Origin: Ramlibacter sp.
Lineage (GTDB): Bacteria > Pseudomonadota > Gammaproteobacteria > Burkholderiales > Burkholderiaceae_C
NCBI GenBank assembly: GCA_021323335.1
Contig: JAJTCN010000001.1
Span: forward strand, 62,001 to 126,000
Length of the DNA: 64,000 bases
Reading direction: 5' to 3'
The notes below the pieces were generated by a model, which worked only from the letters and a program-made list of their open reading frames with translations, made no database searches and was not told the DNA's origin. The translations under genes and the position numbers were made by a program. This document shows positions 45,101-54,493 of the stretch, in pieces (positions within the stretch are counted from its first letter, which is position 1; the number at the start of each line of letters is the position of its first letter).

Positions 45101-48100
45101 GACGAAACCACCCTAACGAAGTACACGGGCCCGCTAATCTTCGTGGACAACAACGTTGCCCACAGGACGTCGGAACTCGTCAAAGTAGTGAACTACTGGC
45201 GCGCTGCCACCGTGAGAGGCATTGCCCTGCTGCAGCGGGCGTGGCCGCCAGGAACGCAGCGGCAGCCGCGCCATTTCGCGGGCGTCACCTCCGCCAAGCT
45301 GCCCTACTTGCCGGGCGAGCGCGGGGAGAACTCCGATATCGAGACCTCGCAGATCCTACTTGGCGTTGCTGTGCCCGGCGACGATGCCTACAACGACGCG
45401 GCCGTGACGGACGCGTCGTTGTTGCGCGTGACGGCGCGCATGGAGGCGCAGGACCAGCCGCCGTTCTACCCGGTGCGCCGGCGCGCCGAGGTCACGTCGA
45501 CGCAACTCGCGGTGCTCACGGGCAACCACGCCGCGCGCTTCCTGCTCGAGTTTGATCCGGTCTACTTGCGCCACGGGCTGGCTGCCGACTACAACGCGGC
45601 CTCGATCTTCGGACGTTTTGCGCTGCAGAGCCCGAAGATGAACTTCGGCGACGACACGTCACGTTCGGGCGGCTTCGCGAGCCCGAGCGCCTCGATTGTG
45701 TGGATGTCCAAGGTGCGCGGCCCCGTCGGCGGCGCCGCAGACCAGCTTGCCACCATTGATCCGCAGCCCCGACCTGTGGCGCTGGTCAATGCCAGGGTGC
45801 TGTCGAAGGGCGCCTTGCACGACCTGGCGCGCCGGCGCAAACGCCTTCGCATGCTCGCGGCCGACGAGCCGGCCCACAGCGACGATTTCGACCCGAAGGA
45901 ATATTTCGCGCAGGCGCTTGGCGACGCGAAGCTGCTCGGAGTGGTGCGGCTGGTAGACGTGCTTGAAGTGCTGCTGCTCGCCACCGGCACGCGCATCCCG
46001 ACCATCAACAAGCAGACGCTCTACGACGTCGCGCTGCCGGCGCTGCGCGCCATCGTCGATGTCCTCAAGAAGGCCGATGGCAAAGTCACCGATTTGCTCA
46101 AGGCGGCCGGCGGTGACAGCATGCAGGACAAGGCCGCGGAGCGCCTGCGGCCGCACTGGGTGCGTGTTTCGTCAGCGGTCGCCACGGCCGAAGCGCTGGT
46201 TGCGCAGTCGGCGCCCGACCCGGGAGCGATCATCAGTGCCAGCAACGAAATCGGCTCGGCCTGCGACCGTTTCGCCGCCGCAGTGCGCGAGCTGGTGGAC
46301 AACCCGACTGTCCTCTTGCCGGATGCGCTGCGCGAGTTCATCGCCCAGGCGGACAGCGCCTTTGAGCAGTTGAAGAAACTCATTCCGCCCACAGCCATTA
46401 AGGAGGCCGTGCAAAACGTCGCCGGGCAGATCTTACGGGATAAGCTGCGCACCACGCTGCAGTCGATCGTGGACGACCTGCAAGGGCGCGCAGCCTATGT
46501 AAGCGTTCGCGAAAGCCTGGTGCGCGTGCTCGGAATCGTGGACGAGCTGCTCGGGATGGCGCAGGACGAGCAGCAGATGGCGCAGCGCCTGCTCGATGCG
46601 TTGCGAAGCGAGCTCTTCGCGCGCCTCGAGGCGGTGGTGCTCGAGCTGGCTGGGCAGCTCGATTCGCTGGCGCTGATCTCCGGGGACGCCGCTTGCGACA
46701 ACGATTTCACGACGCCGCTCACGGGGTTCGTCAAGGCTAACGCGGCGGCGCTTGCCGCAAAGACGAAGGACAGCGGCGACCGCTGCATCGCAGTGGCCAA
46801 TGCGATCGAAGACACGTTCGGCGCCATCCAAGCTGCAAACGCGGCGGCGGAGCCCGCGCTGCGCGCGGCGCGCCACTCGGCCATGGCGTTGCAGAACGTG
46901 CTGAACCTCGAGGCTGACGGTCTGTCGCACATTCAGGCCAAGCTTCGCCATGTGCAGGCGTGGCGCGGCCCGTGCGACATCGAAGGAAACAAGGAGGCAT
47001 TGGGGGCCGTGATTGGCGTCGTCGAGCACTTCGTGCAGGCGCCCGAGCGCGCCATGAAGTGCCTTCGTCACGTGCAGGAGATCGCCAAGGAGTTGCCCGG
47101 CGAATACGTTGCGCTGGCCACGGTGGTGGTCCGAAACATAGACCCGGACGTCGTCGCGGAATGCGGCAAGGTGCTCGCCAAATGGAAAGGTTTCATGCCG
47201 ACTGATGCGCTCAAGGGCATCATCGGCGAAGCGGCGGATCATGTTGCATTGCTTGGGAACCGCGTCGCCGAGTTGTACACGTTCGCGCACTCTGTCGAGG
47301 CAGTTCGGCTTGAACTGAAAAAGGCCGTCGTGTCCGGCGTCGCCGCCGCCATTCAGGCAGCGAGGGCCCGGCTTCAAACCGCCGAGCAAACGTTGACCAA
47401 TGCAGTGGACGACACTCTCGCGCGGGCGGGGGTTTACGTGCTGGCGCTGGAAGACGCCGTGGCCGCCGCTCAGATGCTCACGGCGGCGATGCGCACCTTC
47501 TCGCCGGAAGCGGTGGAAGCGGCGGCGCGCACGGCGATCGAGGCCAAGCTCCGCGCGGTGCGGCAGCAGGTGGAGGCCACCTTACGAGGCGCGGTCCAGG
47601 CTCAGATGCGCGTGGCGCGGGACCGGTTGTGCGCCGCATTGCAAGCTCCGGCAGCGGGTGCGACGCAGCCCGCGATTGTCTTGGCGTTGGACAAGGCGAT
47701 TGCCGCCAGCTCGGCCTATCTGTCGAGGGAAGCGCTCGGTGCCCTCCAGGACGCGCGGGATGCGGCCACTGGCTGCACGTCACTCGAGATTCCGCAGATA
47801 GTCGCCCCGTTCCAGCGCGCGTACGATTTGCTGTCGAAGACGATCGCCAGCGGTGACATGGGCAAGCTCGTCGACCTTGAGAAGGTCATCGAGGAAATCA
47901 TCGCGCAGCTGGGTATTCCGACGCGCATCCGCCTTGACTACGATTGGAATACGACCGTCACTGAAACGCCAAAGGGCAGTGGCGCGATCTTTGAGCCGCT
48001 CGGCGAACGCAGGCTCATCATTAAGTCGGTCATCGAGGTGAGCCTTTCCGGCGGCAAGCCGAGCGTATCGCTCGAAGCAAAGCTCGACCCGTTCGCGATC

Positions 48101-51100
48101 CACCTGTTCGGCAAGACCGGTGCGGCCAACTTCCTCTCGATCGAATTCGATTCGCTTCTGCTGAAGGCTGAGCCCGGCCAGGCGCTGGACTGCAAGACCG
48201 ACGTGACCCTGGTAAAGCCGGGAGCGGCTCTCGGCTTCGTGCAGCGCCTGAGCGCGATTTTCGGGGGCCGTTCTGGCTTCTACTTGTTGCCGGGCCTGCG
48301 CGGGATCGAGGTGGGCTACAAGTATTCGAAGCCCTACGACGTGTTGGGCGGCTTCGTCATTCAGAACCTAGACTTCTCCATTGGCGCTAGCCTGCCGTTT
48401 GACAATGCACCGGTGCGCACGACGCTTAAACTCGCCGAGAAGGAAAAGCCGTTCCTGATTTCGGCGGGGATCTATGGCGGAGGCGGTTTCCTCGCAGTGC
48501 GCACGCGCGCCGACACGCTTGAGCTTCTCGAGGCGTCGTTCGAATACGGCGCCGTTACCGGCTTTGGTTTCGGGCCCGTCACGGGTTCGGGCCGCATCAC
48601 GGCCGGCATCTACATCCGCATGGGCGGGCGTAACCCGGCGGTCGAAGGCTTCTTCTGCGCTGCGGGCGAGGCCAACGTCGCGGGGCTGATCGACGTTGCG
48701 GCGATGCTCCGCGTGTTTATCAAGTTCAACCCAAGTTCCGGCGAAACGGCCGGGGGCGCGGAGTTCACGTTCAAGTTCTCGCTGGGCATCATCGACTACG
48801 AGTATTCAGCGGATGTGGCGTACGCCAAAGCCGGCGATGGCGGCGGAGGGGGTGGCGCCCAAGCGGCACTCGCGAACGAGCGGCCGTTGATGCTGGCCGT
48901 AGGACCGTCGGGCACCGTATCCGACGCGCCTGGGCCGCTGCACACGCTCTTAGGCTCGAACGATACCGTCGACCCAGCAACGTGGGGACCGCATCGCGGC
49001 CTCTTGCAATGGGCCGCATGGCGCAGGTACTGGGCCGCGTTTCTGCCGACGCGGCGCCCGGCGCGTCCGGCCTGGATGACGGTGTGCCGGCCCGCCGAGG
49101 GCGGGCCGAGGTCGAAGCTCGACGAGACGGCCTTCGAGAACACGAGCAAAAAGCAGCTGGAGATGGTGCGCTGGCTCGTCGTGCCGTGGGGAGTCGATGG
49201 CGGCAAGTTAAAGGCGTCGCTGCGCGCGACGCCGACCGTGACCGACGCCAAGTGCGGTGCGCGCCGGAACTGGCCGGAGCTAGTCGCAGCGTCCGGCATC
49301 GCCACGGTTGCCTTCGGACCTTCCAGCAGCGCCTCCTCGCCCGTCGACCTGGCCGCAGCGTATCGAGCCCAGCTCGATGCGATGGGCCTTACCATTGAGC
49401 AGGCCGGCGCGCTGTGGCGCGCGGCCTTCCCGGACCGCTTGCCCACGCCGACGAAAGAGCCGTCGCGCGTGCGCAGCGCCCTCGCTACAGAGGCGCTGAG
49501 CACGCGCGAGATATCTAACGTGACGACCTTGAGAGTCGGCGAACTGTTCGCGGACGCGCTCGGCAACCTGGATGGCGATGCGCCCGGGCGCCAAAGGCTC
49601 TTCGTACTGCCTTCGACCCCCTCGGCCGACGTGGTGCGTGGGCTCGACGGGCTGGCACGCATGTACCCCTCGGTCGCCAGCCGCAGGGGGGAGGCCGAGT
49701 CGCCGCTTTCGACTGAAGCGCTGCAGCACATCAGGGGCGGTCCGCGGGTCACCGACCTGCTGGCGCAGTTGCTGCTCGACCGGCAGGGGTCTTTCCAGCC
49801 CCAACTGAAGGGGCTGCCACTCCAACCGGCCGCGACCGAGGAAGCCGATGCGCGACGCGCGGACAATTTCCATAAGCGGCTTGCAGGGGTCGCCGCGAAT
49901 CCGTGGCTGATGAAGGCCCTGGGTCTGGTGATCGAGGTGCACGTCAACGTGGCGGCCACGGGGGGCGAGCCGCCATGGGCGATGCTGACGAAATGGGGTC
50001 CGGCCGTGCAGCCCCGGCACATGCAGAAGACGCACCTCGCCAACGGGTTCGCCGCGCGCCACGAGGGGGACACCACCTTGTATCGCACCTCGGGTGTGCT
50101 CGACGTGTCTTACACGGGCGCGCATGGCCGCTTCGGCCTCTCGCAGCTGGACATCGACCGTACCCCACACCGCTTGGTGCAGACGGCGATTTCATGGCGC
50201 AACGCGGTGATCACCGGAACGCCGCCGCGCGACATCACGGCGCCCGTGCAACCGCAGGAGAGTGTCGGGTTGTCTCTCTTCAAATTCAAGGACCCCGACT
50301 TCAGAAACCTCACCGCGGCTAAGGTCGCCGAGGTCGAGGACATCTACCTCCACAACCTTGTCATCGGGCTGCGGCCGGACATCCAGGAACTGGTGCCCGA
50401 ACAGGACCCGGCTGGTGCGCGTGTGAAGGCTTGGACGTCGCTCACCGCGCGGCGCATAAAACGCGTGAGACTGAAGGGCCGCGACATCACTGACTGGTTC
50501 ACGAATATCCTCGGGCACGTGGACGAGAATTTCCTGGTCGAAGTGCAGCGTCGCCAAAACCCCGGCGACGCGCCCAAGACGGAAGCCGAACTGATGCGCT
50601 GGGACACTTGGGTGCTGGGCGTACCGCGCCCTGACTCCGAAGGCGCTCCGCTCGCGGACCTGCCGAAGGACACGCCCCGCCAATCCCCGGGGCCCGGCTC
50701 CGACCTCAAGATCGAATACGAGGCGCTTCCCGGCGCAACGGCGCAGCGCTTCGGACACGGCTACCGCGTCGGCGTGCGGCTCGCGATGGCAGATGGCAAC
50801 AGCATCGCAATCGACGAGGCCGAGGCTAGGCTCTACCACCACAACGCCGCCGGGCCGTCGCACTCCCTGGGCGACGAGAGCGCAAACGAGAAGGAGGAGG
50901 GCTACGCGCCTTTCCTGCGCTACGAACCGATCCAGCCGCCCGCCGTCCTGATCGAGGGCCTATCCCGGCACAACGAATTGCTGGCTGAGCGCGCGCACCG
51001 GGCCGTGGTCACGCTCGGCGAGAAGACGCGCTGCCGCCGCGTGCTGGTGCCGCCGCGCTGCGCGAGCCTTGACCTCGCGATACGGCATGGTGTGTTTGAC

Positions 51101-53569
51101 GACCCTAGATTCGCGCAGTCCGCGCCCGCCGGTGCGTTCGGCCATGCGATGCTCACGCCGGAGGGCGACTTCCCCGCGTTCAACTACGCGGCGTACGGCA
51201 TCGGCGACTCGAAGCGCAACACCAGCGAGCGCTACTTCCGCCGGCATGCGGGCGGCGTGCAGCCGCCAAAAATCCCGTACTACCCGGACCCATGGGCGCG
51301 GCGCGCGATCATCGGCTTCTACCGCGAAGGCGACGACCAGCTGATGTATGTCGACCACTTCGACTACTACGGAGAAGGCGCCGCGTGGCCGTATGCGCGT
51401 GAGCTCGTCATCGAGATCGTGCCGGTAGAGTCCGTACCCAACCCCTCGCGCTCTCGAGGTTTCGATGTCGAGCGCGCGGACGGCCGCCTCATCGTGCGCG
51501 TCGCGCCCGGCACGCATCTCAAGCTGCGGACATGGCACGAGATCGACGTCGACATGCTTAACCAGTCCGGCATAGTGGACCAAATCGTGCAGGCGGCCTG
51601 CGATCCGTCGACGGGCGCGGCGATTCGGCGGGGCCTACGCTGCACGACGCAAGAACCGCGCGAACTTCGAGCGCGTGTCATTGAAAGGCTATCGAACTGG
51701 CACGCGCGACGCGAGAACTTGGCCACGCCGCCGCGGCCCGCGGGCCAGCCGTCCGCGCTCGTGAACTTCGCATCGTTCTGGATGCTGAATCCGCTGCAGG
51801 AAATGGACGTGGTCCACGCCACGGCCTTGCCGGCCTATGCGCCCACACTCGTCGACAGCACAAAGCGTGAGGTGGTTGCGCCGCAGGTGGCGCATTCGCC
51901 GAGCGTGACGGCCGGTGTGGAGGAGCCCTTCACCGTGACCCGGTTCGTGAACCTGTCGACGGCGTACTTCCGCGGCCACGTCCGCTTGGACCGCGCCACC
52001 ACCCGCAACATCGACGCGCAGGCCACTTGGCGCGAGAACGGAATGCGCGGTGTGCCAGCGGCGGGCAAGCGCGTGACGCGTGTCGAGAAGCGACAGGGCT
52101 TGCTCTTCCAGTTGCGCGACATCGCCCCGGTTGCGCGCGACGCCACGGGCTTCCCTGCCGACGTGCCGCTGCCGCCTGAACTGCCGCCTACGCAGTTCCT
52201 TCAGGACGTCGGGGCCTCCCTGCCCCGGAGGCCCGACATCCGGCTCGACTGCGGCAGGTCGGAGAACGCCGCTGACTGCCGTCCGGTAGCTACACCCTAC
52301 GACTTCGGCGATCCTCGCGCACGTGTGATCGAAGTCGAATTGCATGCCTTGGCGCGGCACGGCGTCGAGTTCCGAGACAGCGCCAGCCATCCGCAGCGGC
52401 ACGTCGCCAAGTCGAAGCCGCAGCGTGTCGTCGTCGCTGCCACGGCCCGGCCTGAGCCGCCCAAGGTCGAATATGTCGTTCCCCTCATTCACGCCAAGGA
52501 CGGTACGGAAGGCGACAACGTTGTGCACACGCGCGAGGGGGGCTGGTTCCGCGTATGGCTCGGTGACGAGTGGTATTCATCGGGCAACGGTGAGCTGCTG
52601 GCGATCGTCTGCTGGGACTCAAACCTGCTGGACCCGCTGGAGCGGCGGCTGCAGCTCACGCGTAGGCGCGAAACAGCCAGCCAGTTCGCAGTGCCGCACA
52701 AGGCGATCGAGCCGATGGTGACGCGCTGGGGGTTGGACCCGTTGCTCGGCGAGCCGATCGAGTTTGGCAACATGCCGGCTTCGGCGCTGCGCAACCGTAT
52801 CGTCAGCCGCGCCAGGCTCGCGGCGTCGGCGGCCACGAAGGACGAGGCGCTGGAAGCGGACCTGCATCACCTGCTGGACATTCACTCGTTCGAGCCGCAG
52901 TACGACCTCCTCCACCTGCCCGATGCGCCGCCCCGACCTGCGGGCCCGGCCGACACCACAGCGGTCCTCGCGCTGTACCGGCCGAACCTCGATCCGGAGT
53001 CCGGCCGCTACTACGCGGACATCCAGATCGATCCCGGCTACGCACGCGACCCGTTTGTGCGGCTGGCGCTCGCGCGCTGGCAGCCGCACGCGCTGCGCGA
53101 CGCGAAGCTCGATCTTCGGATGTCCGCCGTCGTCGCCACCGAGTTCGTCCAGCTGATGCCGGGACGCTCGGTGTCGGTGACTCCGGTGCGCAGCACGAAG
53201 GCCAAGCACCGGGGGTTCAAGGTGGCCGTCGCCGGCGGCCTGCTCGATCCGGCGGCCTCGGCGCAGTCGCAGTTGCGGCTGCACGTGGAAAAGCACCACG
53301 GCGACCGCGCCGGCGGCACGTGGATTCCCATGGGCCACCAAGCGCGGCCCGCAGTCGCGGCCGGCGTATGCGAAGCGCAGTTCGACATCCCCGACGATCG
53401 CGACGCGCGCTACTCGGTCGTGATCGAGGAGTACCAGGTCCTTCCAGCGAGCCCGTACATGGACCCCGCGCTGGACGCGCGCGGCGACAAGCGCTTCGAG
53501 CGGCTCGTCTACTTCGACCGCCTTGCACTCGGCGGCGGCGCAGCGCCGTTCGAGCGCAGTACCGTATGA
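42182..53569 (+). CDS. giant Tat-exported protein of unknown function (3795 residues)
   Basis: The gene is 11.4 kb. A twin-arginine signal lies at residues 37-61 (SRRTLLAGLGASAVGLPLVG, then ARAA), behind an unusually long leader. The N-terminal third is mixed alpha/beta and rich in aromatics (for example RIEYKGFLFPLGQPAVLVKL, about 860). About residues 1290-1890 form long Ala-rich helices, probably coiled coil. A beta-rich block (about 1919-2215) follows, and a GDGGGGGG linker at about 2218-2226 joins it to the C-terminal 1560 residues, again beta-rich. I recognise no catalytic or binding domain. GGAGG precedes the ATG at 42182. It lies between two cell-wall hydrolase-like genes. A structural or delivery role is only inferred. 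Confidence 0.85.
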   Translation: MSEKEANDVAGVAMPVLPPLEAHYRRILEALDGAKPSRRTLLAGLGASAVGLPLVGGAARAASRFRVLEGDGHVRIDIGDAPAWELDTKWFDGRPVLRVQSRPDALHIKLTGALFPGTSLPANIEVRAVRRGSSWPAKFNLPGLGFEASVRLELWLLGTEAARAPFRVTGFGLHATPDLSFARIAGFGSLGADWTFRADALEKGDCLMQGACDPIEEWRFALVPQGEQAAARTMFWTRYSDAPSHACEVDGCRLTLAAHTPAFLVASRTGAELLLKAEPQAAGAGVLRWAGRSSIELPAASASVVHSFGTGCHDWTARASLDTAARWTPFEGGAARFVAAPGAPVLLASAASGAPPGGVPSPACVALAERFVVAVHQCDFAVFVRRDKNPLWPRDAATALPQPSREQLPDLLQFTTRDIALDCYDLHVRRAADSLFCTIRFRNVQLKNDLRGWYLVGRATDTELPYVEFDFGSQHIREEAIYFSDWCQACNASVADDMPLPEEVAAIVLDEMPAASRPAWAPAWDKRPGRQSFREYVDVLLAHPNFAAFRKSASAKGAPAARCGSMSTPAYQQAGATRLLFKLTPGHKLPLGLAAMLDWDDASKRRHGVALLTSVFSERSAKRGELHLEDRSLDMRISDPMSIASDKKVGVAYPQEWATRIEAPALLVVNPVPGIDGGFPQWSRSKPAQDFTERGFRVAELWSVRMQRIGVRALFSDKVRREADGTVRPFDVPKPYHPTFAGQNDFRASYDARDLHELVCLTGVYGYGALCGSDQVQGCGPLKSPSVNERDEQDPAQKFKAGEFMPKPMDADLLLVSSLGASFKYRGEWAPPASKDSTGALTVKHYDHRVQLGRDTFARIEYKGFLFPLGQPAVLVKLTDRRFCLEGKRWVARLVQRFFIHVPAFTRAFPGTGQPHERLWGHIQTGMETFTTPDLEEPTQSEIVRGIGIGAFWPRVRGEVGANEVQDVLFDYFDETTLTKYTGPLIFVDNNVAHRTSELVKVVNYWRAATVRGIALLQRAWPPGTQRQPRHFAGVTSAKLPYLPGERGENSDIETSQILLGVAVPGDDAYNDAAVTDASLLRVTARMEAQDQPPFYPVRRRAEVTSTQLAVLTGNHAARFLLEFDPVYLRHGLAADYNAASIFGRFALQSPKMNFGDDTSRSGGFASPSASIVWMSKVRGPVGGAADQLATIDPQPRPVALVNARVLSKGALHDLARRRKRLRMLAADEPAHSDDFDPKEYFAQALGDAKLLGVVRLVDVLEVLLLATGTRIPTINKQTLYDVALPALRAIVDVLKKADGKVTDLLKAAGGDSMQDKAAERLRPHWVRVSSAVATAEALVAQSAPDPGAIISASNEIGSACDRFAAAVRELVDNPTVLLPDALREFIAQADSAFEQLKKLIPPTAIKEAVQNVAGQILRDKLRTTLQSIVDDLQGRAAYVSVRESLVRVLGIVDELLGMAQDEQQMAQRLLDALRSELFARLEAVVLELAGQLDSLALISGDAACDNDFTTPLTGFVKANAAALAAKTKDSGDRCIAVANAIEDTFGAIQAANAAAEPALRAARHSAMALQNVLNLEADGLSHIQAKLRHVQAWRGPCDIEGNKEALGAVIGVVEHFVQAPERAMKCLRHVQEIAKELPGEYVALATVVVRNIDPDVVAECGKVLAKWKGFMPTDALKGIIGEAADHVALLGNRVAELYTFAHSVEAVRLELKKAVVSGVAAAIQAARARLQTAEQTLTNAVDDTLARAGVYVLALEDAVAAAQMLTAAMRTFSPEAVEAAARTAIEAKLRAVRQQVEATLRGAVQAQMRVARDRLCAALQAPAAGATQPAIVLALDKAIAASSAYLSREALGALQDARDAATGCTSLEIPQIVAPFQRAYDLLSKTIASGDMGKLVDLEKVIEEIIAQLGIPTRIRLDYDWNTTVTETPKGSGAIFEPLGERRLIIKSVIEVSLSGGKPSVSLEAKLDPFAIHLFGKTGAANFLSIEFDSLLLKAEPGQALDCKTDVTLVKPGAALGFVQRLSAIFGGRSGFYLLPGLRGIEVGYKYSKPYDVLGGFVIQNLDFSIGASLPFDNAPVRTTLKLAEKEKPFLISAGIYGGGGFLAVRTRADTLELLEASFEYGAVTGFGFGPVTGSGRITAGIYIRMGGRNPAVEGFFCAAGEANVAGLIDVAAMLRVFIKFNPSSGETAGGAEFTFKFSLGIIDYEYSADVAYAKAGDGGGGGGAQAALANERPLMLAVGPSGTVSDAPGPLHTLLGSNDTVDPATWGPHRGLLQWAAWRRYWAAFLPTRRPARPAWMTVCRPAEGGPRSKLDETAFENTSKKQLEMVRWLVVPWGVDGGKLKASLRATPTVTDAKCGARRNWPELVAASGIATVAFGPSSSASSPVDLAAAYRAQLDAMGLTIEQAGALWRAAFPDRLPTPTKEPSRVRSALATEALSTREISNVTTLRVGELFADALGNLDGDAPGRQRLFVLPSTPSADVVRGLDGLARMYPSVASRRGEAESPLSTEALQHIRGGPRVTDLLAQLLLDRQGSFQPQLKGLPLQPAATEEADARRADNFHKRLAGVAANPWLMKALGLVIEVHVNVAATGGEPPWAMLTKWGPAVQPRHMQKTHLANGFAARHEGDTTLYRTSGVLDVSYTGAHGRFGLSQLDIDRTPHRLVQTAISWRNAVITGTPPRDITAPVQPQESVGLSLFKFKDPDFRNLTAAKVAEVEDIYLHNLVIGLRPDIQELVPEQDPAGARVKAWTSLTARRIKRVRLKGRDITDWFTNILGHVDENFLVEVQRRQNPGDAPKTEAELMRWDTWVLGVPRPDSEGAPLADLPKDTPRQSPGPGSDLKIEYEALPGATAQRFGHGYRVGVRLAMADGNSIAIDEAEARLYHHNAAGPSHSLGDESANEKEEGYAPFLRYEPIQPPAVLIEGLSRHNELLAERAHRAVVTLGEKTRCRRVLVPPRCASLDLAIRHGVFDDPRFAQSAPAGAFGHAMLTPEGDFPAFNYAAYGIGDSKRNTSERYFRRHAGGVQPPKIPYYPDPWARRAIIGFYREGDDQLMYVDHFDYYGEGAAWPYARELVIEIVPVESVPNPSRSRGFDVERADGRLIVRVAPGTHLKLRTWHEIDVDMLNQSGIVDQIVQAACDPSTGAAIRRGLRCTTQEPRELRARVIERLSNWHARRENLATPPRPAGQPSALVNFASFWMLNPLQEMDVVHATALPAYAPTLVDSTKREVVAPQVAHSPSVTAGVEEPFTVTRFVNLSTAYFRGHVRLDRATTRNIDAQATWRENGMRGVPAAGKRVTRVEKRQGLLFQLRDIAPVARDATGFPADVPLPPELPPTQFLQDVGASLPRRPDIRLDCGRSENAADCRPVATPYDFGDPRARVIEVELHALARHGVEFRDSASHPQRHVAKSKPQRVVVAATARPEPPKVEYVVPLIHAKDGTEGDNVVHTREGGWFRVWLGDEWYSSGNGELLAIVCWDSNLLDPLERRLQLTRRRETASQFAVPHKAIEPMVTRWGLDPLLGEPIEFGNMPASALRNRIVSRARLAASAATKDEALEADLHHLLDIHSFEPQYDLLHLPDAPPRPAGPADTTAVLALYRPNLDPESGRYYADIQIDPGYARDPFVRLALARWQPHALRDAKLDLRMSAVVATEFVQLMPGRSVSVTPVRSTKAKHRGFKVAVAGGLLDPAASAQSQLRLHVEKHHGDRAGGTWIPMGHQARPAVAAGVCEAQFDIPDDRDARYSVVIEEYQVLPASPYMDPALDARGDKRFERLVYFDRLALGGGAAPFERSTV

Positions 53570-53602
53570 ACACTCGTGCCAACTTCAATCAGGAGAAAAG
53601 AC

Positions 53603-54493
53603 ATGGCAACCGCAAAGTCCCGCAATCGTACTGCCGACAAGCGCGCAGCCGCCAAATCGCCTGCGAGCAAATCGCTGAAGACGGTCGCGCGCAAGGCGGC
53701 GGTCCCCGTGAAGCGCAAGGTCGCGACCGCACCTGCATCCGACCTCATGGCGCGCAGCGCCGTGCAGCTGCGCGCGTTCGTGGAAGAAGGCTTGCTCGCC
53801 GGGCCGGCGCGCCGCGTGCGGCTGGCCGTGCATGAGGGCCCAGACTCGTTCGAACTTGACTGGGACAGCAGCTGGGAAATTGCGCCTCTTGATACTGACC
53901 CGCAGCGCCGCGCACGTATCAAGGGGTACTGGGCCGACTTTAAGGCCGTGACGACCGCCGTCGGGGACGCCGACGACAAGGCGAAGAAGATCCGCCGTCT
54001 TGCGCTCTACCTTTCTGGCATGGAGAGCACCTTCGGCCTACTGCGCGATCAGCAAGGCAACGGCCCCGCAAAAGGCTTGCTCCAGATCCAGGCCAACAAG
54101 CTCAGGGACATCATCAGGCAGGCACGCGTCATGGACAATGGCGGCGTCGCCGGGCGCAAGGACCGGGTGAAACTACTGCTGGCGACGCAGTCGCACTACA
54201 CTGACGAGAACACGATGCACACCGCGGCGATGGCCTTGAAGGACAACGCGGCGGCCTACCCTGCCGACTCACCGTTCTTGAAGCTCGCACGGGACAACGA
54301 CGAGTTCGCGTGCATGCTCATGCGACTACAGTTGATGCGTGCTGAGGGTCTGCCGGGCGACCATGACAGCTGCTACAAGTGGTGGGTGTCCGACTGGCAC
54401 AGCCCGACCAACCTGCCGAACGACGCTGAGAAGGAATTCAAAGCGCGCGCCACTATTGGCGATGCGGACCTGGTTGCATTGGCGTTGAACTAG
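53603..54493 (+). CDS. lysozyme-like protein with basic N-terminal tail
   Basis: The product is 296 residues. Residues 1-55 are a disordered, Lys/Arg/Ala-rich tail reminiscent of histone-like or nucleic-acid-binding tails. The C-terminal part (about 125-290) is helical. LALYLSGMESTFGLLRDQQG, then GPAKGLLQIQANKLRD, looks like a transglycosylase or baseplate lysozyme active-site region with a single Glu after a helix and a G-L-x-Q-I follow-up. There is no signal peptide. AGGAGAAAAGAC precedes the ATG. It starts 33 bases after the giant gene and is the last gene of the operon. The fold is moderately supported. Confidence 0.6.
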   Translation: MATAKSRNRTADKRAAAKSPASKSLKTVARKAAVPVKRKVATAPASDLMARSAVQLRAFVEEGLLAGPARRVRLAVHEGPDSFELDWDSSWEIAPLDTDPQRRARIKGYWADFKAVTTAVGDADDKAKKIRRLALYLSGMESTFGLLRDQQGNGPAKGLLQIQANKLRDIIRQARVMDNGGVAGRKDRVKLLLATQSHYTDENTMHTAAMALKDNAAAYPADSPFLKLARDNDEFACMLMRLQLMRAEGLPGDHDSCYKWWVSDWHSPTNLPNDAEKEFKARATIGDADLVALALN

